43,915 nucleotides of DNA from Streptomyces sp. PT12 (GCF_003311645.1 NZ_QEST01000102.1:1-43915); one strand, 5' to 3'; shown: positions 23,822 to 33,297, counted from the first letter of the stretch. The notes: generated by a model not told the origin, from the sequence alone. Numbers and translations: made by a program.

Positions 23822-24400
23822 GTGACGGCGACAACTGGGCTCAGCTTCCGCGCCGCGACCGAGGCCGATGTGCCGGATGTGGTGGCGCTCGTCGAGTCGG
23901 CGTACCGCGGCGACGCCAGCCGCGCCGGCTGGACGACCGAGGCGGACATCCTGGACGGCAGGCGTACCGGCGCGGACGAGGTCGCCCCCGCCGTGCTCGA
24001 CCCCACAGCCCTGCTGCTGCTCGCCGAGAGCGGCGGCGAGCTGGCCGCCTGCTGCCTGGTCTCCCGCGCCCACGAAGGGGCCGAGCAGGCGGCCGCGGGG
24101 TCCGAAGCAGCCGGGCCCGCCGCCCACTTCGGGATGTTCGCCGTCCGCCCCGGCCTCCAGGGCTCGGGCCTTGGCCGCCTGGTGCTCGCCGAGGCCGAAC
24201 GCCGGGCCGCCGCCGAGTGGGGCGCCCGGCGCATGATCCTGGAGGTGATCTCCGTCAGGGACGCGCTGATCGCGTGGTACGAGCGCCGCGGCTACGTCCG
24301 CACCGGGCGCGTGAGCCCCTTCCCCTACGGCGACGAGCGCTTCGGCGTCCCGCGCCGCGCGGACCTGGAGTTCGCCGAGCTGGTCAAGCCGCTGGCCTGA
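23822..24400 (+). CDS. GNAT family N-acetyltransferase
   Basis: 192 residues. The acetyl-CoA binding motif A is clear: FGMFAVRPGLQGSGLGRLV (about 101-119, Q/RxxGxG/A type), followed by LEVISVRDALIAWYERRGY (motif B). The acceptor substrate is unknown. Start GTG 23822 with a -10 box at the leaderless distance; the frame upstream is short and unlike the family. Its stop is 19 bp from the stop of the convergent phosphodiesterase. Confidence 0.92.
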   Translation: MTATTGLSFRAATEADVPDVVALVESAYRGDASRAGWTTEADILDGRRTGADEVAPAVLDPTALLLLAESGGELAACCLVSRAHEGAEQAAAGSEAAGPAAHFGMFAVRPGLQGSGLGRLVLAEAERRAAAEWGARRMILEVISVRDALIAWYERRGYVRTGRVSPFPYGDERFGVPRRADLEFAELVKPLA

Positions 24401-24419
24401 CGCCCGCGCGCCCCACACC

Positions 24420-25100
24420 TCACGCCGCCGCGGCGGCGCGCACGATCTCCGGGCTGTCGGTCACCACCCCGTCGAGGCCCAGCTCCCTGGCCCTGGCCAG
24501 GTCGGCGTCGGTGTTCACCGTCCAGCTGATCACCGCGAGCCCCGCGGCGTGCGCCCGCGCCACCACCGCCGCGTCGAGCGCCTGGAGCTCGCAGGAGATC
24601 ATCCCCGCGTCCAGCGCCCGCGCGCGCTCCGGCGCGCTTCCCGTGGACGCGCCGGTCACCAGCGCCATCGCCACCTCGGGCAGCAGCCGCCTGGTCTCGG
24701 CCAGCGCCTCGTCGTGGAACGAGATCACCGTCACCCGGCGCCCCAGGCGGCGCTCCTCGATGACGCCCGCCAGCACGCGCGCCGCCGCGGGATCCTTGAT
24801 CTCGGCCTGGAGCGGGGCGCCCACCGCGTCCACCACCTCCGTGAACAGCGGGACCCGCTCGCCCAGGCCCGCGTCGAGGCCCCGCAGCTCGGCGAGGGTC
24901 AGATCGGCGATCGCGCCCGAGCCGTCGGTCGTCCTGTCCACCTCGGCGTCGTGCATCACCACCAGCTCGCCGTCCTTGCTCAGGTGCACGTCGAGCTCGA
25001 TCACGTCGAGCCCGGCCCGGTCGGCCCGGCAGAAGGACCGCAGGGTGTTCTCTGGCTCGACGGCCATCAGCCCGCGGTGTCCGACAGTCAGCAGCGCCAT
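24420..25100 (-). CDS. Glycerophosphodiester phosphodiesterase
   Basis: 226 residues, the usual length for cytoplasmic GDPD, which splits glycerophosphodiesters to glycerol-3-phosphate and an alcohol. Catalytic His8 (GHRG), PENT at about 16-19, metal ligands Glu35 and Asp37 (IELDVHLS), and His50 in MHDAEVDRTTDG are all present. No signal peptide. The start ATG lies six bases after a TAGGGT box, so a leaderless mRNA is likely. The run of Ala at the C-terminus is encoded by a GC-palindromic stretch near the convergent GNAT gene. Confidence 0.94.
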   Translation of the reverse strand: MALLTVGHRGLMAVEPENTLRSFCRADRAGLDVIELDVHLSKDGELVVMHDAEVDRTTDGSGAIADLTLAELRGLDAGLGERVPLFTEVVDAVGAPLQAEIKDPAAARVLAGVIEERRLGRRVTVISFHDEALAETRRLLPEVAMALVTGASTGSAPERARALDAGMISCELQALDAAVVARAHAAGLAVISWTVNTDADLARARELGLDGVVTDSPEIVRAAAAA

Positions 25101-25106
25101 GCGGTC

Positions 25107-25112
25107 ACCCTA
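25107..25112 (-). promoter_or_regulatory. -10 box TAGGGT of the phosphodiesterase gene (leaderless)
   Basis: Minus-strand TAGGGT with six bases (gaccgc) to the ATG at 25100. Confidence 0.5.
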
Positions 25113-25276
25113 GGCGCCACCGGTGGACGCCCGTTGAACGCCGCCCACCGGGACGCGAACGTTCTCCCGAGGAATCCGCCGACCCCCTCACAGCCGAAGG
25201 CCGCTTGCGCGGTTGATCGAAGGATCTTCTCCGGATACCGTGATCCCACGCGAATATCTGCTGTAGAGGAGGGGTC

Positions 25277-26674
25277 ATGACGGAAACTATGGCGTCGATC
25301 AGCTCGAACGGCGGCGGTTCGACGGCCACCCCCGTCGTCGCGCATCCCGCCTGGACGGCCCTCAAGGAGGCCGTGGAGACCATCCGCCCGGCGCAGTCGA
25401 AGGACGGCTCCGTCGACTTCGCCGCCGAGGGCGCGCCCGACCGGGCCGACCTCGCCCTCGCGGTCGACCGCGCCGTCGCCGCCGTCGACGAGCTGGCCCC
25501 CCTGCTGCCGCACGACGCCGCGTACCACCGCGCCCTGATCGCCGACCTGCGCCGCTGGGCCGACGACGGCTTCGCCGTCCCCGACTTCCTCGACTCCCTG
25601 CTGGCCTTCCGGCCCACCGCCGCCCGCGCCGACGGCCGCCAGCACCTCGTCGTCTTCCCCATGTACACGCAGAACGGCAACCCCGACCGCAACCTCGAGG
25701 CCGTCGTCTTCCGCGTCGTCTGGCCCGGCTGGCTCGCCGAGCTCGAGCGCACCCGCTACGACAACCCCCTGTTCCTCGGCATCACCTTCGAGGACTTCAC
25801 CGGCGGCTACGACTCCAACTCCGCCGTGCTCTTCCCCGAGACCATCGCCGTGCGCGAGGCCCCCGAGCGCTTCTCCTGGGGTGCCATCTTCTGCGACCGC
25901 GAGGCCGCCCGCTTCCGCCGCGTCATCAGTGCGGCCTGCGACGTCACAAGCCTGGAGCTGCCCGACGAGGCGGGCGGGCTGCTCACCGACCAGGAGCGCT
26001 GCCAGCAGACGTTCGTGCTGTGGGACCTGATCCACGACCGGACCCACAGCCATGGCGATCTGCCGTTCGACCCGTTCATGATCAAGCAGCGCCAGCCGTT
26101 CTGGATGTACGGCCTCGAGGAGCTGCGCTGCGACCTCACCGCCTTCGACGAGGCGGGGCGGCTGGCCGCCGACGGCTACGCCCAGGGCCGCGACGTCCAG
26201 TACGCCATCCTGCTCGACCGCCTCTTCCGCTTCCCCGTCACCGGCGAGCGCAACCGGAACTACGACGGGCTCGGCGGCCAGCTCCTGTTCGCCTACCTCC
26301 ACCAGAACGACGCCCTGCGCTGGCGCGATAACCGCCTGACGATCGACTGGGACCGGGCCCGCGCCACCACCGCGGCGCTGCGCGAGCAGATCGAGACCCT
26401 CTACCGCAGGGGCATCGACCGGCCCAAGATCGTCCACTGGCTCAAGGCGTACGAGCTGGTCTCCGCCCACCTCTCCCCGCACCCCGGGTCCCGCTGGGCC
26501 AAGGGCCCCGAGGCCCTCGACCTCACCCTGCCGCCGCGCAAGCTGGTCGACGACGTGCTGCCCGACGAGTTCCCGCTGAGCCTGTTCTACGAGGCCCTCG
26601 CCAGGAAGCTCCGCGCGGTGATCGCCTCGACCCGGGGCATCACCGCGGCCCCGGCGGCCACCCGGGCCGCGTGA
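25277..26674 (+). CDS. DUF6421 family protein
   Basis: 465 residues, no signal peptide or membrane segment. I recognise it as the actinobacterial DUF6421 family, function unknown. A His-rich motif HDRTHSHGDLPFDPF (about 257-271) and a conserved-looking YTQNGNPDRNLE could form a metal or active site, but this is only inference. A strong ribosome binding site (GAGGAGGGG) precedes the ATG. It heads an apparent operon with a short-chain dehydrogenase (49-bp gap) and a PLP-dependent lyase, suggesting that it acts on an amino- or hydroxy-compound with them. Confidence 0.85.
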   Translation: MTETMASISSNGGGSTATPVVAHPAWTALKEAVETIRPAQSKDGSVDFAAEGAPDRADLALAVDRAVAAVDELAPLLPHDAAYHRALIADLRRWADDGFAVPDFLDSLLAFRPTAARADGRQHLVVFPMYTQNGNPDRNLEAVVFRVVWPGWLAELERTRYDNPLFLGITFEDFTGGYDSNSAVLFPETIAVREAPERFSWGAIFCDREAARFRRVISAACDVTSLELPDEAGGLLTDQERCQQTFVLWDLIHDRTHSHGDLPFDPFMIKQRQPFWMYGLEELRCDLTAFDEAGRLAADGYAQGRDVQYAILLDRLFRFPVTGERNRNYDGLGGQLLFAYLHQNDALRWRDNRLTIDWDRARATTAALREQIETLYRRGIDRPKIVHWLKAYELVSAHLSPHPGSRWAKGPEALDLTLPPRKLVDDVLPDEFPLSLFYEALARKLRAVIASTRGITAAPAATRAA

Positions 26675-26723
26675 TCGCCCGCCGCGCCGCGCGGCATCAT
26701 GGACGCGTGCAAGGAGACGTTCG

Positions 26724-27503
26724 ATGACCTCAACCACCCCCGCCACGCCACAGGGTTCACGACCGGGAGCGCTCGACGGCGCCGTGGTGGCCGTCGCCGG
26801 AGCAGGCGGGCCCGCGGGCCACGCCACCCTGCTGCGGCTCGCCCGGGCCGGCGCCACCGTCGTGGCGGCCGACGCGGACGCCCGGCGCCTCGCGGAGGGC
26901 GTGGACGCCGCCCGCCTCGCCCACGGCGGCGCCACCGTCACCGGCGACACCGTGGACCTGCTCGACCCGGCCGCCACCCGCGCGTGGGCGGATCGGACCG
27001 AGAAGGAGTATGGCCGCGTCGACGGCCTGGTCCACCTCGTCGGCGGCTGGCGCGGCTCCGCCTCCTTCGCCGAGACCGACCTCGCCGACTGGGACGCGCT
27101 GCACGACCTGCTGGTGCGGACCGTGCAGCACACTTCGCTGGCGTTCGAGGCGGCGCTGGCCCGCGGCGGCAACGGGCGGTACGTTCTCGTCTCGGCCGCG
27201 GGCGCCAGCCGCCCTACCGCGGGCAACGCCGCCTACGCGGCCGCCAAGGCCGCGGCCGAGGCGTGGACGCTCGCCCTGGCCGACGGCTTCCGCAGGACGG
27301 CCCCCGGTGGTCGGCCCGCCGCGGCCGCCACCATCCTGGTGGTCAAGGCGCTGGTCAGCCAGCGCATGCGGGACGAACGCCCCGGCGCCGCGTTCGCCGG
27401 GTTTACCGACGTCACCGACCTCGCCGACGAGATCTGCCGCCTGTGGGACAGGCCCACCGAAGACGTGAACGGAACCCGCCAGTGGCTGACCCGCACGCCG
27501 TGA
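26724..27503 (+). CDS. Short-chain dehydrogenase/reductase (SDR)
   Basis: 259 residues. The nucleotide-binding glycine motif reads GAGGPAG (26-32), a variant of the usual TGxxxGxG. The catalytic residues Ser157 (VSAAGAS), Tyr171 and Lys175 (NAAYAAAKAA) are in place. It should oxidise or reduce an alcohol/ketone with NAD(P). Start ATG with AAGGAG eight bases upstream. The stop overlaps the GTG start of the lyase (GTGA), so the two are translationally coupled. Confidence 0.93.
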   Translation: MTSTTPATPQGSRPGALDGAVVAVAGAGGPAGHATLLRLARAGATVVAADADARRLAEGVDAARLAHGGATVTGDTVDLLDPAATRAWADRTEKEYGRVDGLVHLVGGWRGSASFAETDLADWDALHDLLVRTVQHTSLAFEAALARGGNGRYVLVSAAGASRPTAGNAAYAAAKAAAEAWTLALADGFRRTAPGGRPAAAATILVVKALVSQRMRDERPGAAFAGFTDVTDLADEICRLWDRPTEDVNGTRQWLTRTP

Positions 27504-28561
27504 CGACCGACGCCCACCGCCACCACGACCCGGGGGCCAGGGGCTTCGCCAGCGACAACTACGCGGGCGCCCACCCCGAGATCCTCGCCGCCCTCGCCCT
27601 GGCCAACGGCGGCCACCAGTCGTCCTACGGCGCCGACGACTACACCGCCCACCTCCAGGACGTCTTCCGCGCCCACTTCGGCCCCACCGCCGAGACCTAT
27701 CCGGTGTTCAACGGCACGGGCGCCAACGTCGTCGCGCTCCAGGCCCTCACCGACCGCTGGGGCGCCGTGGTCGCCGCCACCAGCTCCCACATCCACACCG
27801 ACGAGGGCGGCGCCCCCGAGCGCGTCGGCGGCCTCAAGCTGCTGCCGGTGCCCGCGCCCGAAGGCAAGCTCACGCCCGAGCTGATCGCCCGCGAGGCGTG
27901 GGGGTTCGACGACGAGCACCGGGCCACACCCCAGGTCGTCTCGATCACCCAGTCCACCGAGCTCGGCACCGTCTACACCCCCGAGGAGATCCGCGCCATC
28001 AGCGACTTCGCCCACGAGCGCGGCATGACCGTGCACCTCGACGGCTCCAGGATCGCCAACGCCGCCGCCGCCTTGGGGCTGCCGATGCGCGCGTTCACCG
28101 CCGACGCCGGGGTGGATGTCCTCTCCTTCGGCGGCACCAAGAACGGCATGCTCTTCGGCGAGGCCGTCGTCGTCCTCACCCCCGGCGCCGTCCGGGCCAT
28201 GCTCAACATCCGCAAGCTCTCCATGCAGCTCGCCTCCAAGATGCGCTTCGTCTCGGTGCAGCTCGAGGCGCTGCTCGCCGGGGACCTCTGGCTGCGCGGG
28301 GCCACCCACGCCAACGCCATGGCCCGCCGCCTGGCCGACGGCGCGCGCGATGTCCCCGGCGTCCAAGTGCTCCACCCGGTCCAGGCGAACGCCGTCTTCG
28401 CCCGCCTCCCGTACGACGCCGCCGAGCGGCTGCGCAAGCGCCACCGCTTCTACTTCTGGGACGAGGCGGCGGGCGACGTCCGCTGGATGTGCGCCTTCGA
28501 CACCACGAAGGGGGACGTCGACGCCTTCCTGGCCGCGCTGCGCGAGGAGATGGCGCGCTGA
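27500..28561 (+). CDS. PLP-dependent beta-eliminating lyase / threonine aldolase family enzyme
   Basis: 353 residues. This is the fold-type I PLP family of low-specificity threonine aldolase: SSYGADDYTAHL near the N-terminus, SSHIHTDEGGAP (95-106) for the ring-stacking His, HLDGSR with Asp181 contacting the PLP nitrogen, and the PLP Lys214 in SFGGTKNGML. It would cleave beta-hydroxy-amino acids to glycine and an aldehyde, or eliminate a beta substituent. The GTG start overlaps the SDR stop. In the operon, an SDR could make or consume the beta-hydroxy group that this enzyme cleaves. A hairpin terminator follows. Confidence 0.92.
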   Translation: MTTDAHRHHDPGARGFASDNYAGAHPEILAALALANGGHQSSYGADDYTAHLQDVFRAHFGPTAETYPVFNGTGANVVALQALTDRWGAVVAATSSHIHTDEGGAPERVGGLKLLPVPAPEGKLTPELIAREAWGFDDEHRATPQVVSITQSTELGTVYTPEEIRAISDFAHERGMTVHLDGSRIANAAAALGLPMRAFTADAGVDVLSFGGTKNGMLFGEAVVVLTPGAVRAMLNIRKLSMQLASKMRFVSVQLEALLAGDLWLRGATHANAMARRLADGARDVPGVQVLHPVQANAVFARLPYDAAERLRKRHRFYFWDEAAGDVRWMCAFDTTKGDVDAFLAALREEMAR

Positions 28562-28568
28562 GAGCGAC

Positions 28569-28598
28569 GGGGGCGCGGTGCCCGTGGCGCGCGCCCCC
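28569..28598. terminator. Hairpin terminator between the convergent lyase and acyltransferase genes
   Basis: GGGGGCGCG (28569-28577) pairs with CGCGCCCCC (28590-28598) around a 12-nt loop, starting eight bases after the lyase stop. Confidence 0.7.
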
Positions 28599-28624
28599 GG
28601 GGAGGCCGCGCCGCCCCGCGGGCG

Positions 28625-29344
28625 TCAGGGCGCCTGGGCCGCCGGGGGAGCGGGGGCCGTGCCGCCCAGGTGCGCGGGCAGCCACCATGTGTCGTCCGGG
28701 CCCTTGGGCTTGCCCGGATAGGCGCGCTGGGCCGCCTCGAGAAGCTCCTGGACGCGCTCGCGCAGCCGTTCCGTGACGGACACCGCGGACTCGTCCTCGC
28801 CGACCGGCATCGGCTCGCCCACCCGTATGGTGATCGGCAGATGGTTCCGCCGCAGGTCGCGCTTGCGCCCCTTGGTCCACAGCCGCTGGGTGCCCCACAG
28901 CGCCACAGGCAGCACCGGCACCCCGGCCTGCTGCGCCATGCGCGCCGCGCCCGACTTGAACTTCTTGAGCGTGAACGAGGGGGAGATGGTCGCCTCGGGG
29001 AAGACGCCCACGATCTCGCCGGAGCGCAGCGCCGACACCGCCTTGCGGTACGCCTCCTCGCCCTGCGCCCGGTCCACCGGTATGTGCTTCATGGCCCGCA
29101 TCAGCGGCCCCGACACCCGGTGCCTGAACACCGACTCCTTCGCCATGAACCGCACCAGCCGCCGCGCGGGCCGCGCCGCGAACCCCGCGAAGACGAAGTC
29201 GAGATACCCGATGTGGTTGCTCGCCAGCACGGCGCCGCCGCGGCGCGGCACATGCTCGCAGCCGGCGATGTCGAAGCGCAGGTCGAGCGCCTTGAACATC
29301 GTCCGCGCCGTCGCGATGACCGGCGGGTACACGAGTTCTGCCAT
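28625..29344 (-). CDS. 1-acyl-sn-glycerol-3-phosphate acyltransferase (PlsC-like)
   Basis: 239 residues. The acyltransferase HX4D motif reads NHIGYLD (His44-Asp49). The phosphate-binding motif appears as FPEATIS instead of the common FPEGTRS, and block IV VLPVALWG is present. It should add the second acyl chain to lysophosphatidic acid at the membrane. Start ATG 29344 with AAGGA seven bases upstream; the longer frame (29449) is not supported. It stands alone on this strand, divergent from the thioredoxin-like gene. Confidence 0.92.
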   Translation of the reverse strand: MAELVYPPVIATARTMFKALDLRFDIAGCEHVPRRGGAVLASNHIGYLDFVFAGFAARPARRLVRFMAKESVFRHRVSGPLMRAMKHIPVDRAQGEEAYRKAVSALRSGEIVGVFPEATISPSFTLKKFKSGAARMAQQAGVPVLPVALWGTQRLWTKGRKRDLRRNHLPITIRVGEPMPVGEDESAVSVTERLRERVQELLEAAQRAYPGKPKGPDDTWWLPAHLGGTAPAPPAAQAP

Positions 29345-29600
29345 GGGGGTCCTTCTTCCGAGCGGTGGGAACCTACGCTCCCGTAACTTACGGCGGTGCC
29401 CGATCGTGCCCGAAAGTGTCGGCGAACACCACCCCTCTCGCTTCCGCACTCCGGCGTACGCCCCCCACGAGCCGCGGGGAATGCGACCGTTGGGGAAGGC
29501 GCTGCATCAAGGGGCGCACGGGAACGGCGCGAAACCCCACGCGCGGCGCGAACGGCGCACACGGCGCACACGGCGTGAACTCGGCGAAACGGAGTCGGCG

Positions 29601-29945
29601 ATGGAAGCAACGCGGCGGCCCCGCCGCCTCACCGCGGCGGACCTCGGCGCCGAACGCCTCGGCGCCCGCGCCACGCTGGTGCACTTCTCCAGCGCCTTCT
29701 GCCAGCCCTGCCGCGCCACCCGCCGCGTCCTGGCCGGCGCGGCGGGCCTGGTGGACGGCGTCGCGCATCTGGAGATCGACGCGGAGTCCAGGCTCGACCT
29801 CGTCCGCGCCCTCGGCGTGGCCCGGACACCCACGGTGCTGGTCCTCGACGCCTCCGGACATGTGGTAAGGCGGGCCGAGGGGCAGCCCCGAACCGCGGAT
29901 GTGCTGGTGGCGTTGGGCCACGCGGTCACCGAGGAGGCGCCGTAG
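29601..29945 (+). CDS. Thioredoxin-like protein
   Basis: 114 residues, the size of a single thioredoxin domain. The redox motif is CQPC (Cys34-Cys37) in FSSAFCQPCRAT instead of the standard WCGPC, and the cis-Pro loop is RTPTVLVLD. No signal peptide, so cytoplasmic. Start ATG with GGAG six bases upstream. Upstream (29540-29575) there is a 9-bp repeat (acggcgcac). The altered active site suggests a specialised partner. Confidence 0.9.
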   Translation: MEATRRPRRLTAADLGAERLGARATLVHFSSAFCQPCRATRRVLAGAAGLVDGVAHLEIDAESRLDLVRALGVARTPTVLVLDASGHVVRRAEGQPRTADVLVALGHAVTEEAP

Positions 29946-30085
29946 GGACCCGCCCGGTGCGCGTAGTCAACGTCACAGTGAGACATCCTTGCCTGTGGGG
30001 GATACCCTGGGTGTACTGACGAGTAACTATTCGGGTGATCTTCCGAGTGCCCCGTGTGCGGACCGACAGCAGTAGGAGAGCCGGC

Positions 30086-30871
30086 GTGAGCTTGAAGATC
30101 GTTGTCTGTGTGAAGTACGTCCCCGACGCCGCCGGGGACCGGCGCTTCGCCGGGGACCTGACCACTGACCGGGACGCCGCGGACGGATTGCTGTCGGAGC
30201 TGGACGAGTACGCCGTCGAGCAGGCCCTGGTGATCGCCGAGGCGGCGGACGACGCCGAGGTCACGGTGCTGACCGTCGGCCCCGACGACGCCACCGACGC
30301 GCTGCGCAAGGCCCTGTCCATGGGCGCCGACAAGGCCGTCCACGTCACCGACGACGACCTGCACGGCACCGACGTGATGGGCACGTCCCTGGTGCTGGCC
30401 AAGGCCGTCGAGCACATCGGCTACGACCTGGTGCTGTGCGGCATGGCGTCCACCGACGGCTCGATGGGCGTGCTGCCCGCCATCCTCGCCGAGCGCCTCG
30501 AAGTCCCGCAGGTGACGCTGCTCTCGGAGGTCTCCGTGGCCGACGGCACGGTCACCGGGCGCAGGGACGGCGACGCCGCGAGCGAGCGCCTTGAGGCGTC
30601 GCTGCCCGCGGTCGTGTCCGTCACCGACCAGTCGGGGGAGGCGCGTTACCCCTCCTTCAAGGGCATCATGGCCGCCAAGAAGAAGCCGTTGGAGACGCTC
30701 GACCTGGAGGATCTGGACATCGACGCCGAGCGGGTCGGCCTCGCCGGGGCGTGGACCGTGGTCGAGTCCGCCACCGAGCGCCCGGCGCGCACCGCAGGAC
30801 AGGTCGTCACCGACGAGGGCGACGGCGCCAAGCAGCTGGCGGCCTTCCTCGCCGAGCGCAAGTTCATCTGA
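30086..30871 (+). CDS. etfB: Electron transfer flavoprotein beta subunit
   Basis: 261 residues, full length for EtfB/FixA. The N-terminus LKIVVCVKYVPD and the signature VLCGMASTDGSMGVLPAILA (about 128-147; AMP site) are typical. With EtfA it carries electrons from acyl-CoA and other dehydrogenases to the respiratory chain. Start GTG 30086 with AGGAG eight bases upstream. EtfA follows after 36 bp. No ETF:quinone oxidoreductase lies in the window. Confidence 0.96.
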   Translation: MSLKIVVCVKYVPDAAGDRRFAGDLTTDRDAADGLLSELDEYAVEQALVIAEAADDAEVTVLTVGPDDATDALRKALSMGADKAVHVTDDDLHGTDVMGTSLVLAKAVEHIGYDLVLCGMASTDGSMGVLPAILAERLEVPQVTLLSEVSVADGTVTGRRDGDAASERLEASLPAVVSVTDQSGEARYPSFKGIMAAKKKPLETLDLEDLDIDAERVGLAGAWTVVESATERPARTAGQVVTDEGDGAKQLAAFLAERKFI

Positions 30872-30907
30872 CCCGCCCGTCCCGTCTCGCTGGAGAGCAC
30901 TGTTCCC

Positions 30908-31870
30908 ATGGCTGAAGTCCTTGTCCACGTCGACCACGCCGACGGCGACGTCCGCAAGCCCACCCTCGAGCTCCTCACCCTCGCCCGCCGCCTCGGCGAC
31001 CCCGTCGCCGTGCACCTCGGCCCAGGGGCCGACCGGGCCGCGCCCGTGCTGGCCGAGTACGGCGCAGTCCGCGTCCTGACCGCCGACGCCCCCGAGTTCG
31101 CCGACTACCTGGTTGCGCCCAAGGTCGACGCCCTGCGCGCCGCCGTCGACGCCGTCTCCCCGGTCGCCGTGCTGCTGGCCTCGTCCGCCGAGGCCAAGGA
31201 GATCGCCGCGCGCCTGGCCGTCAGGACCGGCTCGGGGCTCATCACCGACGCGGTCGACCTCGCCGCGGGCGACGAGGGCCCGGTGGCCACCCAGTCGGTC
31301 TTCGCCGCCGAGTACACCACCACCTCACGCGTCACCCACGGCACCCCGGTCATCACCGTCAAGCCCAACTCCGCGGCCCCCGAGGCCGCCCCGGCCGCGG
31401 GCGCCGTCGAGGAGCTGTCGTTCACCCTCGGCCCGCTGGCCACCGGCACCAGGGTCGTCTCCCGCGAGGCCCGCGAGTCCACCGGGCGCCCCGACCTCAC
31501 CGAGGCCGCCATCGTGGTCTCCGGCGGCCGCGGGGTGAACGGCGCGGAGAACTTCGGGCTGATCGAGGCCCTCGCCGACTCCCTCGGCGCCGCCGTCGGC
31601 GCCTCACGCGCCGCGGTGGACGCCGGCTGGTACCCCCACTCCCACCAGGTGGGCCAGACCGGCAAGACGGTCTCCCCGCAGCTGTACATCGCGGCGGGCA
31701 TCTCGGGCGCCATCCAGCACCGTGCGGGCATGCAGACCTCCAAGACCATCGTCGCGGTCAACAAGGACGCCGAGGCCCCCATCTTCGAGCTGGCCGACTA
31801 CGGCGTGGTCGGCGACCTCTTCACGGTGGTCCCCGCCCTGACCGACGAGGTCAACGCCCGTAAGTCATGA
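30908..31870 (+). CDS. etfA: Electron transfer flavoprotein alpha subunit
   Basis: 320 residues. The C-terminal FAD domain carries [48 protein letters not shown] and [20 protein letters not shown], the standard EtfA/FixB signature. The start ATG follows a GGAGAG element (30892-30897). It forms an operon with etfB and ends before a strong GC hairpin. Confidence 0.97.
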   Translation: MAEVLVHVDHADGDVRKPTLELLTLARRLGDPVAVHLGPGADRAAPVLAEYGAVRVLTADAPEFADYLVAPKVDALRAAVDAVSPVAVLLASSAEAKEIAARLAVRTGSGLITDAVDLAAGDEGPVATQSVFAAEYTTTSRVTHGTPVITVKPNSAAPEAAPAAGAVEELSFTLGPLATGTRVVSREARESTGRPDLTEAAIVVSGGRGVNGAENFGLIEALADSLGAAVGASRAAVDAGWYPHSHQVGQTGKTVSPQLYIAAGISGAIQHRAGMQTSKTIVAVNKDAEAPIFELADYGVVGDLFTVVPALTDEVNARKS

Positions 31871-31921
31871 AAGTCCAGTAAGACCCGTAAGGTCTGAAAG
31901 TCCTGACCCTCACGACCGGCG

Positions 31922-31950
31922 CGCCCCCGCCCACCCACCGGGCGGGGGCG
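31922..31950 (+). terminator. Terminator hairpin after etfA
   Basis: An 11-bp perfect stem (CGCCCCCGCCC at 31922-31932 with GGGCGGGGGCG at 31940-31950) and a 7-nt loop, 51 bp after the etfA stop. A weaker AGACC/GGTCT hairpin precedes it at 31881-31895. Confidence 0.75.
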
Positions 31951-31992
31951 TGCCCCCACGCGCGCGGCACGCTCGACCGACGAAAGGGCGCC

Positions 31993-33297
31993 ATGGGACG
32001 GCAGGAGCAGCACCCACCACCCGACCGCGCGGCCACCAGCCTCGCCCCCGACGTCACCGCGGCCATCGGCGCCTCGCTCGCCGATGTCGACGCCGACCTC
32101 GCCCGCCGCTACCCCGGCGACCCCACCACCCGCCAGCCGGTGCACACCGTCTACGTCCCCGCCCACCGCCTCGCCCCCGACACCCCCCGCGCCTGGGGCG
32201 CCGACGCCCTCGCGCTGCTCGCGGCGCACGCCCCCGACGCCACCGCGTTCGGCGGCCTCATCGGCCTCCCCGAGCCGCTCGCCACCGCCGTCCACGGCCG
32301 CGTCGTCGACAAGCTGGCCCGCGAGCCCGTCGAGGACCTCAGGATCGACTTCGAGGACGGCTACGGCCACCGCCCCGACGCCGAGGAGGACGCCGCCGCC
32401 ACCCGCGCCGCCCGCCTGGTCGCCGAGGCCGTCGCCGACGGCACCGCGCCCCCGTTCGTCGGCATCCGCATGAAGTGCCTCGAAGCCCCCGTCCGCGACC
32501 GAGGCATCCGCACCCTCGACCTCTTCCTCACCGCCCTGCTGGCCGCCGGGCCCCTGCCCGCCGGGCTGCGCGTCACCCTGCCCAAGGTCGGCTACGCCCG
32601 GCAGGTCGCCGCGATGGCCGCGCTGTGCGGCGCGTTCGAACGCGCCGCCCGCCTGCCGTCCGGCACTCTCACGTTCGAGATCCAGATCGAGACCACCCAG
32701 GCCATCCTCGGCGCCGACGGCCGCGCCACCGTCGCCCGCATGATCGACGCCGCCGACGGCCGGGTCACCGGGCTGCACTACGGAACGTTCGACTACAGCG
32801 CCGCCTGCCGGATCTCCGCCGCCCACCAGGCGCCCGACCACCCCGCCGCCGACCACGCCAAGGCCGTCATGCAGGTCGCCGCCGCCGGCACCGGCGTCGC
32901 CCTCTCCGACGGCTCGACCAACGTCCTGCCCACCGGCCCCACCGCCCGCGTCCACCGCGCCTGGCGGATCCATCACGGCCTGGTGCGGCGCGCGCTGGTC
33001 CGCGGATACCACCAGGGCTGGGACATGCACCCCGGCCATCTGCCCACGCGCTACGCCGCCGTCTACGCCTTCTACCGCGAGGGCCTGCCCGACGCCGCCT
33101 CCCGCCTGGCCGCCTATGCCGCGGGGGCCACCGGAGGCGGCGTCCTCGACGAGCCCGCCACCGCCCGCGCGCTCGGGGGCTTCCTGCTGCGCGGCCTCGA
33201 CTGCGGCGCCCTCGACCGCGACGAGGTGACGCGCCTGACCGGCCTCGACCTCCACCGGATCGCGGGCCTCGCGGGCCGCGGCGCCCCCGGGCGGTGA
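31993..33297 (+). CDS. HpcH/HpaI aldolase / CitE-like lyase, DUF6986-type
   Basis: 434 residues, longer than CitE (about 300). The core TIM-barrel motifs are visible: EDLRIDFEDGYG (about 115-126), IRMKCLEAP, LRVTLPKVGYA, FEIQIETTQAIL (metal-binding Glu) and GLHYGTFDYSA with its Asp. Such enzymes break or make C-C bonds of acyl-CoA or keto-acid substrates with Mg2+. I believe this streptomycete subgroup is DUF6986; the exact substrate is unknown. Start ATG with GAAAGG upstream. A ROK kinase and an ATPase-Nudix fusion follow on the same strand. Confidence 0.87.
   Translation: MGRQEQHPPPDRAATSLAPDVTAAIGASLADVDADLARRYPGDPTTRQPVHTVYVPAHRLAPDTPRAWGADALALLAAHAPDATAFGGLIGLPEPLATAVHGRVVDKLAREPVEDLRIDFEDGYGHRPDAEEDAAATRAARLVAEAVADGTAPPFVGIRMKCLEAPVRDRGIRTLDLFLTALLAAGPLPAGLRVTLPKVGYARQVAAMAALCGAFERAARLPSGTLTFEIQIETTQAILGADGRATVARMIDAADGRVTGLHYGTFDYSAACRISAAHQAPDHPAADHAKAVMQVAAAGTGVALSDGSTNVLPTGPTARVHRAWRIHHGLVRRALVRGYHQGWDMHPGHLPTRYAAVYAFYREGLPDAASRLAAYAAGATGGGVLDEPATARALGGFLLRGLDCGALDRDEVTRLTGLDLHRIAGLAGRGAPGR

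Noticed and set aside
24421-24440. GC palindrome at the end of the phosphodiesterase gene as a terminator
   Set aside because: It is made by a run of GCC/GCG Ala codons and lies within the coding end; I could not separate it from codon bias.
29540-29575. 9-bp acggcgcac repeat upstream of the thioredoxin gene as a regulatory array
   Set aside because: Only about three imperfect copies, too few and too GC-simple to claim a function.
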